From: Cellulomonas hominis
GTDB taxonomy: Bacteria > Actinomycetota > Actinomycetes > Actinomycetales > Cellulomonadaceae
DNA length: 64,000 nt
Reading direction: 5' to 3'
NCBI RefSeq assembly: GCF_014201095.1
Contig: NZ_JACHDN010000001.1
Span: 3,596,001-3,660,000, forward strand
Below the pieces are notes generated by a model, which was not told the DNA's origin, did no database searches, and was given only the letters and a program-made list of their open reading frames with translations. A program made the translations under genes and the position numbers. Of this stretch, positions 41,405-49,230 are shown piece by piece. Position 1 is the stretch's first letter, and the number at the start of each line of letters is the position of its first letter.

Positions 41405-44400
41405 TCAGCTCGGGAACGTGGGCCGGGCGAGCACCCAGGCTGTCGCCGAGGAGTCGAACATGTCGTGGCTGGTGACCTTGGCGACGTTCCAGCCCGACAG
41501 GTTCTGATTGAACTTGGCCGCGCCCGTGAACGTGCGGGACATGTTCGTGGCCTTCGCGGTGTCCCAGGACCCGATCGCCTGGTTGAACACGATCGCCCCG
41601 TTGAAGGTGTCGGACATGTTGGTGACGTTCGCGGTGCTCCAGCCGGCGAGGCTCGAGTTGAAGGCCTTCGCGTTGGCGAAAGTCGACATGAGGGTCGTGA
41701 CCTTGCCGGTGTTCCAGGTCGACAACGGCTGGTTGAAGACCGTCGCCCCGTTGAAGGTGTCGGACATGTTGGTGACGTTCGCGGTGTTCCAGCCGGCGAG
41801 GCTGCCGTTGAAGGCCGTCGCGTTGGAGAACGTCCCCATCAGCGAGGTGACCTTGGCGGTGTTCCAGGACGAGAGCGACTGGTTGAACGACGTCGCGCCC
41901 ATGAACGTCATGGTCAGCGAGGTCACGTTGGACGTGTCCCACGTCGACAGCGGCCGGTTGAAGGAGGTCGCCGAGGTGAACATCCCGGTCATCGAGGTCA
42001 CCTTGGAGGTGTCCCAGGAGCCGATCGGCTGGTTGAACGCCGCGGCCGAGGTGAACATCCCGGTCATGGTGGTGACCTTGGAAGTGTTCCAGGAGCCGAT
42101 CGGCTGGTTGAAGGCGGTCGCACCGTTGAACGTGTTCGACATCTGGGTGATGTTCGAGGTGTCCCAGCCCGAGATGTCGCCGTTGAAGGAGGTGGCCTTC
42201 TGGAACGTGCCCGACAGGGAGGTGACGGTGGGCGGGGGCTCGACGACCGACTGAAGCGTGGTGGCGTAGAGGAACGCGTTGAACAGGTCCACGGTGCCGG
42301 TTCCGTCGTCCCAGCGGGTCACCGCGGTCAGGTACTCGACGCCCAGAGCCCTGGAGCTCTTGCCGAAGGTGTCGAAGGAGGCGTTGACCGAGACGGTGTA
42401 GGTGCCGGCCGCGGTGAACGTGTGGCTCGGCCCGGGCTGGATCGACGGCCGGTACTCGGTGGTCAGTGGCTCGACGGTGCCGTCGCCCCAGTCGATCGTG
42501 CCCGCGGTCGTCACGCCGTAGATCGGCAGCTCCACCACGGCGTTCGCCGTCGTGGTCTTGTACGTCATGGTCATCGTGTTCGGCACGACGACCTCGACGG
42601 CGTCCGAGGGAGCACTCGTACCGCCCGTGTTGCGGGCCGCGACACGGATCGAGTAGGTCGTCCCGGGCACCGCCGTGAAGGTGGCCGAGTTCGCCCCGAC
42701 GACCAGGGAGTCGTTGGCGCCGGTGACCGCGTAGGACGTGGCGCCCTTGACCGCACCCCACTCGACCGTGATCGTGTTCCCGCTGACCGAGGCCGTCGGC
42801 GTCGCCGGCGTCATCGGCTGGGTGGTCACCGCGACCGCGGGCGACAGCGCGCTCTTGCCGCCCGCGTTCACGGCCCGCACCTGCAGGGTGTAGGTGGTGC
42901 CGGGCATCGCGTCGAAGCTGGCCCGGGTCCCGTCGTAGTAGTACGGGGTGCCGCGCTCGTCGTAGCCCACCAGCTCGTAGCTGGTGGCGCCGTTCGCGGC
43001 GTTCCACCATGTGTCGACCCCCCACCCTTCGCTGGTCTGCGTGGCTGCGAGTCCGGTGGGCACAGGCGGCGCGATGGTTGCGGTCGCTGGTGCGCTCGGG
43101 GCGCCCTGCCCGCCCGCGTTCACAGCGCGGACCTGGAGGGCGTACGTCTCGCCGGCGGTGCCGGTGAACGTTGCCGACGGGCCGGCGTAGGTAATCGTCC
43201 CGTTCCCGCCGGTCAGGACGTAGGACGTCGCGCCCGAGGAGGCGGACCAGGAGACGTTCACGGTCTGGCCGTTGACGACCGCGATGACGCCCGTGGGTGC
43301 CGCCGGCGCGACCGACACCGCCCCGGCGGGCGCGGAGGCGTTGCTCATGCCACCGGCGTTGACCGCCCCAACCGCGAGACTGGTGTAGGTCGCGCCCGGG
43401 ACGCCGCTGAACGTCGCGGTCGTGCCCGCGTAGGTGATCTCGCCGCCGAACCCGCCGATCAGGTAGGACGTGGCGCCGTTCGACGGGTTCCAGGACACCG
43501 TGACCGTGGTGCCGGAGACCGACGCGGCCACGCCCGTCGGGGTCGGTGGCGCGAGCGTCGCGGTCGCCGGCGAGGATGCCGTGCTCGTGCCGCCGGGGCT
43601 GGAGGCAGTCACGGTGAGCGTGTACGTGTCGCCGGGCGTGCCGGTGAAGGTCGCAGAGGTGCCGTCGTACGTGACCCCGCTCGCGGCGCCGTTCAGGTCG
43701 TACCCGGTGGCGTTCGGGGAGGCGTCCCATGCCACCGAGACGATGGTGCCTTCGACCTTGGTCACACGCAGGCCGTTCGGTGCGGTGGTCGCGACACCCG
43801 TTCGGACGGGCTGCGTGGCGGCGCCGACGAGGTCGCCGAGGGTCGCGCGCACGCTGAGGTCGAGGGCCGTACCCGGGGCCGCCGCGAAGCTCAGGGTGGT
43901 GTCGGTGGTGGCGACCGGCTCGGGGGCCCCCGTGCCGTCGACGAGGTAGCCGGTCGCGAACGGCACGGCGTCCCACGTCAGGACGACATCGGAGGCTCCC
44001 TGCGCTGATACGACGCGCAGGCCGGTGACCTTGTCCAGGTCGAAGGCGACCTCGACCGGCTCGGACCACTCGCTCGCTCCGGCGGCGTTGACCGCGCGCA
44101 CCCGGACGGACGCGCGCGTGCCCGGAGCGCCGGTGAACGTGGCGGAGGTTCCGTCGATCGTCGCCCCGGCGGCACCGTCGAGCTCGTAGCGCTCGGCGCC
44201 AGCGACCGCGGGCCAGGAGATCGTGACCGAGGACCCCTCGGTCGTGCTCTGCAGGTCCTGGGGTGTCGCCAGTTGGCCGGTGACCTGTGTGGGGGCGGAC
44301 CAGTCGCTCGTCGCGACGCGGTTCAGTGACCGCACCCGCAGGTCGGTGGTCTGCCCGCCGGGGGTGGTCACGACGGCGGAGGTGCCGGCGATGTCGGCCG

Positions 44401-45073
44401 TCAGGGCGCCGTCGACCTCGTAGCTCTCGGCGGTTGGGACCGGCTCCCACTCGATCACGCTGGTCGTGCCAGCTGTGGACAGGACCCTCAGGTGCTCCGG
44501 GGCGGGTGGCTGGGTCATCTGGGACCCGTCGAACACCCAGGTCAGGTTGGCTGCTGTCCCGGACAGGGCGGCTGTGGCGTCACGGTCGAAGCCGACCCTG
44601 AGGCACAGGTCCTGGTGCTCGCCGACGTCCAGGACGCGTGCGGTCGAGGGGCCTGCGACGTCGCCCACCCCCGCGAACCCGTCCTTGGCGATCATCGGGT
44701 CCACGTCCACGAGGGCCTGGGCGGTGCACGCCGTGGCGTCGTCGACGGGGTACGTCGCTGTCGCGAGCCGGGTCGCCATCTCGGCGCCCTCGGCCACCGT
44801 CACGCTGGTGTTCCAGAACATCGGCACCGTGCCCTGGTTGACCACCCGGACCCGGTCGAGCACCTCGTCGCCCGGGGCCATGCCCGCGGCGGTGAAGTGG
44901 AACTCCTGGTCCTCGAGCCCGATGTCGAGGACGCCGGAGGTGAAGTCGTTGTCCCGGACGACCTCCACGTCGTGGTAGAGCGCGAAGGTGCCGAGCAGGG
45001 CGCTGCCGCCCAGGACTGCGGCGGCGGTGAGCGCTGCCCTGCTGCGGCGGCGGCTGGCGGAGGTGGTGCTCAT
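41405..45073 (-). CDS. Large secreted surface protein: camelysin-like head, eight Fn3-type repeats, PKD-like and BspA-type repeats
   Basis: 1222 aa from ATG 45073. N-terminal signal segment (RRRSRAALTAAAVLGGSALLGTFALY) in the SipW style, then a TasA/camelysin-like domain (LDIGLEDQEFHFTAAGMAPGDEVLDRVRVVNQGTVPMFW). About eight Fn3-like domains follow (pattern PTGVxAxVxGxTVxVSWxxxxGATSYxL...VRAVNAGG), a PKD-like module (IDWGDGTVEPL...HTFTAAGTYTVSV), and ten 25-residue DUF285/BspA repeats. No LPXTG anchor is visible. Probably displayed or released for adhesion, with the nearby SipW-type peptidase as processing enzyme. A box core lies about 95 nt upstream. Confidence 0.85.
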   Translation of the reverse strand: MSTTSASRRRSRAALTAAAVLGGSALLGTFALYHDVEVVRDNDFTSGVLDIGLEDQEFHFTAAGMAPGDEVLDRVRVVNQGTVPMFWNTSVTVAEGAEMATRLATATYPVDDATACTAQALVDVDPMIAKDGFAGVGDVAGPSTARVLDVGEHQDLCLRVGFDRDATAALSGTAANLTWVFDGSQMTQPPAPEHLRVLSTAGTTSVIEWEPVPTAESYEVDGALTADIAGTSAVVTTPGGQTTDLRVRSLNRVATSDWSAPTQVTGQLATPQDLQSTTEGSSVTISWPAVAGAERYELDGAAGATIDGTSATFTGAPGTRASVRVRAVNAAGASEWSEPVEVAFDLDKVTGLRVVSAQGASDVVLTWDAVPFATGYLVDGTGAPEPVATTDTTLSFAAAPGTALDLSVRATLGDLVGAATQPVRTGVATTAPNGLRVTKVEGTIVSVAWDASPNATGYDLNGAASGVTYDGTSATFTGTPGDTYTLTVTASSPGGTSTASSPATATLAPPTPTGVAASVSGTTVTVSWNPSNGATSYLIGGFGGEITYAGTTATFSGVPGATYTSLAVGAVNAGGMSNASAPAGAVSVAPAAPTGVIAVVNGQTVNVSWSASSGATSYVLTGGNGTITYAGPSATFTGTAGETYALQVRAVNAGGQGAPSAPATATIAPPVPTGLAATQTSEGWGVDTWWNAANGATSYELVGYDERGTPYYYDGTRASFDAMPGTTYTLQVRAVNAGGKSALSPAVAVTTQPMTPATPTASVSGNTITVEWGAVKGATSYAVTGANDSLVVGANSATFTAVPGTTYSIRVAARNTGGTSAPSDAVEVVVPNTMTMTYKTTTANAVVELPIYGVTTAGTIDWGDGTVEPLTTEYRPSIQPGPSHTFTAAGTYTVSVNASFDTFGKSSRALGVEYLTAVTRWDDGTGTVDLFNAFLYATTLQSVVEPPPTVTSLSGTFQKATSFNGDISGWDTSNITQMSNTFNGATAFNQPIGSWNTSKVTTMTGMFTSAAAFNQPIGSWDTSKVTSMTGMFTSATSFNRPLSTWDTSNVTSLTMTFMGATSFNQSLSSWNTAKVTSLMGTFSNATAFNGSLAGWNTANVTNMSDTFNGATVFNQPLSTWNTGKVTTLMSTFANAKAFNSSLAGWSTANVTNMSDTFNGAIVFNQAIGSWDTAKATNMSRTFTGAAKFNQNLSGWNVAKVTSHDMFDSSATAWVLARPTFPS
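41468..42217 (-). repeat. Ten tandem 75-bp repeats encoding BspA/DUF285 units
   Basis: Ten consecutive 25-residue units with pattern M-x3-F-x2-A-x2-FN-x3-x-x-W-xT-x-x-VT. The unit is constant in length with varied codons, which points to old, selected repeats rather than recent slippage. Confidence 0.85.
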
Positions 45074-45164
45074 GGAGAAGAGGTCACTTTCGTCCGTGCT
45101 CGGAGCAGAGGGTGTGTCTGGCCCCTGATCAGCGGGCCCAGTGGGGTCTTGTGCGGCGGCGGTC

Positions 45165-45181
45165 CTCCGGTAGATGTGCGG
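45165..45181 (-). promoter_or_regulatory. Box about 95 nt upstream of the large surface protein
   Basis: CCGCACATCTACCGGAG with no start codon at the usual spacing; the next gene is the 1222-aa protein at ATG 45073. Another leadered case, like phoH2. Confidence 0.5.
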
Positions 45182-45210
45182 CGCGTGTAAGTGGAGCTGT
45201 GCCCGGAGCT

Positions 45211-46113
45211 CTAGCGGTCCTCCGTATCGCCCCAGCCGGCGGTCTCGAGCACCGCGGTGATGAGCTCGAGACGCCTCACCTTCTGCTCCGCGGTTCCGGA
45301 GGCGTCCAGGGCCTCGCGCATCTGAGCGACGGTCCGGTTCATCACGTGGGTGCCGTTGCGCTCCTCGCGTTCCGGGTCGCCGTCGTAGACGGCTGAGCCG
45401 TCGTTGAGGTTGATCCGGATGCGGCCGGGGGAGTCGGTATCGATCTGGAACACGGGGACACCGTCACGCTCGCCGACGTAGACCGACACGCGCCCTGCTC
45501 CGGTCGGATGCGTGAGCTGTTCGGGTGCCGGTTCCATGTTGCTGACCGCGTCGTGCAGCGCGGAGTAGTGCCGGTGGTCGATCGCACCGCTGGAGTTGAG
45601 GCTGTCGAGGATGCCGAGCACCTCGGTGACGTCGGTGCGCGCCTTCGCGGCTTGCGCGCGCCCGTCGTCGAGCCCGTTGCGGTACGCACCCGTCTGCTCG
45701 CGTTCGGCACGGCCGTCGTAGTAGTAGCCCCAGTCGTCGCTCGACCAGCCGAACGCCTCGGCCATCGTGTCGGCGTCCTCGCCGCCGTACTCGGCGGGCT
45801 CCACGAAGGGCAGGATCTGCCCGGCGTCGAGGACGAAGGTGGCGACCTGCTCGCCCGCGCCGACCGTGACGCCGAGCTGCCCGATGGTCAGCGGCGCGTC
45901 CCGCGTGACGACTCCCCGCAGCCACCTCGGGTGGCCCGACAGGGTGTTCCGGATGGCGACCTCGTGCCCGTCAGGCAGATCGAGCTTGGCGTCCTGAGCG
46001 GGGATCCTCGCTTCGTGGGCCAGGACGACGTCGGCCTCGGGCCTCGCAGCCGCGGCGAACTGCCCGCCGGTCGTCACGCCAGCGGGGACACGGGAACGGG
46101 TCTGGGTGCTCAC
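45211..46113 (-). CDS. Tagged protein, 300 aa
   Basis: GTG 46113 with box, overlapping the upstream stop (GTGA). Tag SRVPAGVTTGGQFAAAARPE. The first half is beta-rich (LDLPDGHEVAIRNTLSGHPRWLRGVV; LTIGQLGVTVGAGEQVATFVLDAGQILPFV) with a jelly-roll-like look, followed by acidic helical segments (AFGWSSDDWGYYYDG) and a C-terminal helix. A beta-sandwich binding domain is possible. No family recognised. Confidence 0.7.
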   Translation of the reverse strand: MSTQTRSRVPAGVTTGGQFAAAARPEADVVLAHEARIPAQDAKLDLPDGHEVAIRNTLSGHPRWLRGVVTRDAPLTIGQLGVTVGAGEQVATFVLDAGQILPFVEPAEYGGEDADTMAEAFGWSSDDWGYYYDGRAEREQTGAYRNGLDDGRAQAAKARTDVTEVLGILDSLNSSGAIDHRHYSALHDAVSNMEPAPEQLTHPTGAGRVSVYVGERDGVPVFQIDTDSPGRIRINLNDGSAVYDGDPEREERNGTHVMNRTVAQMREALDASGTAEQKVRRLELITAVLETAGWGDTEDR

Positions 46114-47087
46114 GCCGGGTAGATGTGCGGGCCCTCGATCGGGGACAGCGAGGCCACGCGTCGACGGTGCCCGCGGACGGCGGTCAGGGCGGGGCCGTCA
46201 CTCGCGGCAGCCGCAGCGCGCTCGAGGAGAACCCGCGCGCGTTCGCCGGCACCGGCTCGCCTGCCTCCGCGGATGCCGATGCGGGAGGCGAAGCGCGCGA
46301 GCTGGTCGCGGTCGTGCTCGACGGGCTCGAAAGCCCCGGACTGGCCGACAGCCGTGATGCGGGCGCCGGTGTCGTCGATCGTCACGAGGGTGTCCGGGCC
46401 GCTGTTGGCTGCTGCGTCGATCCGCAGGAGAACGGCACCCTCGTCGAGAGACACCGCCGGCCGGCTGGAGCGCCAGTCGACGCCCGACTGCGGCGCGAGC
46501 TCGCGCCAGGCCTCGTGGACGTCGTGCAGACGGAGCATGGCGTCGAGTGCCGCCTCGGTCGCGCCCTGGTCCAGGCCGGCGAAGGTCCGGGGCGCGGCGA
46601 CGTGTGCATGTGCCCTCTCGCCCGGGCCGACGAAGGTCACCCACCGGTCCGGTTCGTTGCTCCCGCGCACATGCAGGACGCGGCCGGACGGGAGGTCGAC
46701 GTCCAGCGTCCAGGTGTCGCGCTGGGTGTGCACCGGCATCCCCGACGTGTGTGCCACCGCTGCGCCGTGCAGGCCGGCGACGTGCAGCTGGGCGAGGACG
46801 GGACGTGCCGTGTCGATCCATCCGGGGTGGACCGGGCGGGGGTAGGTGACCCGCAGGCCCTCACCGATCACGGCCCAGCCGGCCTCGTCGTCGTAGGAGG
46901 TGATCGCAGCCGCTCGGGCGACCCCATCGGGGTGCTGCCAGGTCCGTCGGTTGTCCCGGTCGGCGGAGCGCGGGAACACGGTGCCGGCAGAGCGAGGGGC
47001 GAGCTGAGCGTCGGACTCAGGTCGCGCACCGGGCACGAACCTGCCGCCGGTCCGGACGCCGGCGGGGACGCGAGGCTGGTTGCTCAT
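46110..47087 (-). CDS. Tagged protein, 325 aa
   Basis: ATG 47087 with an 18-nt box. Tag PRVPAGVRTGGRFVPGARPES (GGRF variant). It has strand-rich regions (TWTLDVDLPSGRVLHVRGSNEPDRWVTFVGPGERAHAHV; AVLLRIDAAANSGPDTLVTIDDTGARITAV) and a C-terminal Arg/Ala-rich helix (GERARVLLERAAAAAS). It ends by reading through the next box (GPHIYPA). Function unknown. Confidence 0.7.
   Translation of the reverse strand: MSNQPRVPAGVRTGGRFVPGARPESDAQLAPRSAGTVFPRSADRDNRRTWQHPDGVARAAAITSYDDEAGWAVIGEGLRVTYPRPVHPGWIDTARPVLAQLHVAGLHGAAVAHTSGMPVHTQRDTWTLDVDLPSGRVLHVRGSNEPDRWVTFVGPGERAHAHVAAPRTFAGLDQGATEAALDAMLRLHDVHEAWRELAPQSGVDWRSSRPAVSLDEGAVLLRIDAAANSGPDTLVTIDDTGARITAVGQSGAFEPVEHDRDQLARFASRIGIRGGRRAGAGERARVLLERAAAAASDGPALTAVRGHRRRVASLSPIEGPHIYPA
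46114..46130 (-). promoter_or_regulatory. Start box inside the upstream coding sequence
   Basis: CCGCACATCTACCCGGC before GTG 46113; translated as PHIYPA at the end of the 325-aa protein. Confidence 0.65.
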
Positions 47088-47105
47088 GTCCGGGTAGATG
47101 TGCGG
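47088..47105 (-). promoter_or_regulatory. Start box, 18-nt form
   Basis: CCGCACATCTACCCGGAC before ATG 47087; divergent partner at 47119-47135. Confidence 0.65.
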
Positions 47106-47118
47106 GCGCTCTGGTCGT

Positions 47119-47135
47119 CCGCACATCTGGCGGGC
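47119..47135 (+). promoter_or_regulatory. Start box on the plus strand
   Basis: CCGCACATCTGGCGGGC before GTG 47136, 13 bp from the minus-strand box. Second example of back-to-back boxes. Confidence 0.65.
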
Positions 47136-47396
47136 GTGGAGATCACCGGCTTCTACGTCTCTGTCCGGTCCGGGCCCCGCCGTGGGCTGCTCCTGGGGCC
47201 CTTCGCGACGCAGGAGGTGGCCGAGGCTGCGGTGGAGCTCGGCCGCGAATGCGCCCTGCAGGTGGACGAGCTGGCGGCCTGCTACGAGTTCGGTACTGCG
47301 CAGGTCACCCGGCTCAGCAGCCGCTCGCTGAGGCCTGGGCTGCTCAACCGGGTGGCGTCGCGTCGTGGGGTCGACCTGCAGCTGCTCGCCTCCTGA
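47136..47396 (+). CDS. Small conserved protein, LLLGPF...RPGLLN family (paralogue of the 5150 gene)
   Basis: 86 aa from GTG 47136. RRGLLLGPFATQEVAEAAVELGRECALQVDELAACYEFGTAQV ... SLRPGLLN matches the family pattern more closely than the copy at 4890-5150 (typical relatives end in RPGxLN). It is one of few plus-strand genes. Box-driven and untagged. Function unknown in all relatives I know. Confidence 0.75.
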   Translation: MEITGFYVSVRSGPRRGLLLGPFATQEVAEAAVELGRECALQVDELAACYEFGTAQVTRLSSRSLRPGLLNRVASRRGVDLQLLAS

Positions 47397-47397
47397 C

Positions 47398-47426
47398 GGC
47401 CGCCAGAAGGCCCGGAACCGGCGGCC
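47398..47426. terminator. Hairpin between convergent genes
   Basis: GGCCGCC/GGCGGCC, a 7-bp stem, directly after the plus-strand stop and before the minus-strand gene that ends at 47460. Confidence 0.4.
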
Positions 47427-47459
47427 GGCCTGGCCCTTCGTCGTCCCCGTGCAGGGGGC

Positions 47460-48197
47460 TCACGCCTCGCTGGTCTCGAGCGCCTGGCCGCGAGGGTCCC
47501 CGTCCTCGTCACGCTCGCCCTCAGCCTGCTCCAGGGCGCGCTCGAAGATCTCCTGCGGGTCCAGGCCGCGCCAGCGCGCGAAGTGGATCAGGTCGGTCAG
47601 TGCGTCCTTGGTCGCAGTCTCCGGCTCGGTGTCGACGTCGTCGACCCAGGCGCCCAGGATCTTGGCGGTGCGGGCCGCGGCCGACCGGACGAGGTGGCCG
47701 GACGTGCCGAGCGCGGTGTGCTCGGCTTCGGGGGCGCGGCCGGTCGCGATCGCGAGGACCTCGTCCTCGATCGCCTTCCGCACGCCGTCCTCGGCGGCGA
47801 AGGCCGCCACGTCGACGTTCTCGCGCACCTGCCTGCCGTACGTGATCAGCGCATCGCGCTCCGAGCGCGAGAGCACGCGACCCTCGTACAGGCCGTCGTC
47901 GAACGTGTTCCCGTCGCGCCGGAACTCGATCTCCCCGGAGGCGGGGGTGTGGACGGTGAGGATGATCGTGTCCGTCTCGGGGTCGCGGGCGTAGGACAGC
48001 GCCGGCTCGCCGAGAGTCGAGGGCAGCCCGGGCGGCAGGCCGACCGGCGACGGAATCGCGACGCTCGCGTGCACGTCGAGTCTCCGGTCCGTACGCGGGG
48101 CCGCGATCGATGCGCCGGACTCTGCCCGAGAGGGGGTCGCGAACTGCCCGCCGGTGGTGACGCCGGACGGGACGCGGGCCTGGTGCTGGAGACTCAT
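47460..48197 (-). CDS. Tagged protein, 245 aa
   Basis: ATG 48197 with box. Tag ARVPSGVTTGGQFATPSRAES (S in place of the usual A). A strand-rich N-terminal part (ALSYARDPETDTIILTVHTPASGEIEFRRDG) is followed by helical segments (ERDALITYGRQVRENVDVAAFAAEDGVRKAIEDEVLAIA; ALTDLIHFARWRGLDPQEIFERALEQAEGE). The helical C-terminus resembles the C-terminal segment of the 50953 tagged protein (DLLTELHHWARANGHDLQLLVEHAGE). Confidence 0.7.
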   Translation of the reverse strand: MSLQHQARVPSGVTTGGQFATPSRAESGASIAAPRTDRRLDVHASVAIPSPVGLPPGLPSTLGEPALSYARDPETDTIILTVHTPASGEIEFRRDGNTFDDGLYEGRVLSRSERDALITYGRQVRENVDVAAFAAEDGVRKAIEDEVLAIATGRAPEAEHTALGTSGHLVRSAAARTAKILGAWVDDVDTEPETATKDALTDLIHFARWRGLDPQEIFERALEQAEGERDEDGDPRGQALETSEA

Positions 48198-48214
48198 GCG
48201 AGGTAGATGTGCGG
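48198..48214 (-). promoter_or_regulatory. Start box
   Basis: CCGCACATCTACCTCGC before ATG 48197. Confidence 0.65.
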
Positions 48215-48251
48215 CGGCGGACGGCGTACGCCTCGCCCGTGAGGTGAAGCC

Positions 48252-48527
48252 TCACGCGGCGGAGAGGCGCCCCGCGGGCGGAGCGGGCGGCTGCAGGCCT
48301 CGGCGGTGCTGGAGCTCGTGGTCGACGCGGGCGATGCAGGCCAGGTCGGCGTCGGTGCTCCGGTGAGGCCACAAGCAGGTGGTGCAGGTGGAGATGGTCG
48401 CGCTGCCGACCTTCTGGGTGCGCCACCCTGGAACGTACCGGTCGCCTGCCCCTCGGCTTCCAGCGCGGGTTACGACGCCTGCTGCCGCTGCGCCGGCTGT
48501 GGCTGCGCGATCCGTGAGGTGGCTCAT
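48252..48527 (-). CDS. Small Cys-containing protein, 91 aa, with a start box
   Basis: ATG 48527 with box, no SD. N-terminus Ala/Gly-rich (TAGAAAAGVVTRAGSRGAGDR), then STCTTCLWPHRSTDADLACIARVDHELQHR with CX2C, Cys and His positions that could bind zinc, and a Pro-rich end. No clear tag; the N-terminal Ala/Gly run may be its remnant. Last gene before the non-coding stretch. Confidence 0.55.
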   Translation of the reverse strand: MSHLTDRAATAGAAAAGVVTRAGSRGAGDRYVPGWRTQKVGSATISTCTTCLWPHRSTDADLACIARVDHELQHRRGLQPPAPPAGRLSAA

Positions 48528-48544
48528 GCGACGTAGATGTGCGG
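48528..48544 (-). promoter_or_regulatory. Start box
   Basis: CCGCACATCTACGTCGC before ATG 48527. Confidence 0.6.
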
Positions 48545-48792
48545 GCGGCTCCCGGGCGGCTTGTGCCGCTGCGGAGCGCGCCGGAGTGCTGAGTCGGCAT
48601 CTCCGCAACCCTCTCCGTTGCAGCGATGACACTGTCCATGCAGGTCAGGCCGAGATCTCACCCCTAAGACCAAGGGGCAACGGAGTAACGGAGACGTATT
48701 CGTAGTCACATAAGGGGGGCCATGTACTAACCCCCCCCAGGGCCCCGGTGCCCCCTGCCCCAAGAGAGTGTTTCTCATCTCTTCCTAAGGGG

Positions 48793-48813
48793 GGAGGTGG
48801 TGAAAGCACCTCC
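48793..48813. repeat. Perfect hairpin in the non-coding stretch
   Basis: GGAGGTG-GTGAAAG-CACCTCC, 7-bp stem and 7-nt loop, with a purine loop reminiscent of RNA hairpins. Confidence 0.55.
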
Positions 48814-48964
48814 GTAGCTCCGCAGGGTCAAGAATTGCCCCTGACCTGGGCTTACGTCTCCGGAGGGCGGGTCGCGGCTGCGGAAACCCCACGGCAGCCT
48901 GCCGAGCGAGTCGGACGAAACACCCAAAACGCCAGCTCGACCTTCGAAGATCGCTTGGTGGCCC

Positions 48965-49021
48965 CTGCTACGCTCGCAGCGCCCGAGCGGGCACCGGAGC
49001 GAGGGACGGCGAGCGTAGCAG
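48965..49021. repeat. 13-bp perfect inverted repeat with internal hairpin
   Basis: CTGCTACGCTCGC and GCGAGCGTAGCAG, 31 bp apart, with GCCCG-AG-CGGGC inside. It could form a cruciform or be a binding site for a replication, resolution or transfer protein. Confidence 0.6.
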
Positions 49022-49230
49022 CCCGCCAAACGGCCCCCAGCAACGCCCACGGGGCGCTCGCTCGCGACCAGCCCGGCCACTGCCTGACGCGCCGAGCAGG
49101 AGAGCGCGGCCCTCACCGGCGCACGCGCCGGCGGACGCCAGGTGCACCGAGCACGCCCAGGGCCCGTGGCGGCGCGATGCGTCCCCGACCGGCGAGGCAC
49201 CGGCCGCGCGCGCCACCCGGGCCGTGCTCG

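Larger units (their letters stand above)
48545..49230. other. Non-coding, structured stretch (about 690 bp), possible origin or regulatory RNA
   Basis: No convincing gene on either strand. Local composition is less GC-rich and has runs of G and C. Visible structures: hairpin CCCCT-N7-AGGGG (48661-48677), hairpin 48793-48813, a G6/C8 pairing around 48714-48741, a 10-bp inverted repeat CGGAGACGTA (48689) / TACGTCTCCG (48853), and a 13-bp repeat at 48965-49021. Multiple ACGGAG/CTCCG words recur. Candidates are a replication origin, transfer origin or structured RNA. Confidence 0.45.

Noticed and set aside
41468..42217. Regular 75-bp repeats considered as a CRISPR array or iterons
   Set aside because: They are in frame within a coding sequence and encode 25-residue DUF285 units; no unique spacers.
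41312..44008. 898-codon plus-strand ORF and 1019-codon minus-strand ORF in another frame
   Set aside because: Shadows of the repeat-rich surface protein; their apparent repeats mirror the Fn3 and DUF285 repeats.
48775..49200. 141-codon minus-strand ORF in the gene-free stretch
   Set aside because: No SD or box at its start, and composition unlike the neighbours; the DNA there is dominated by inverted repeats.
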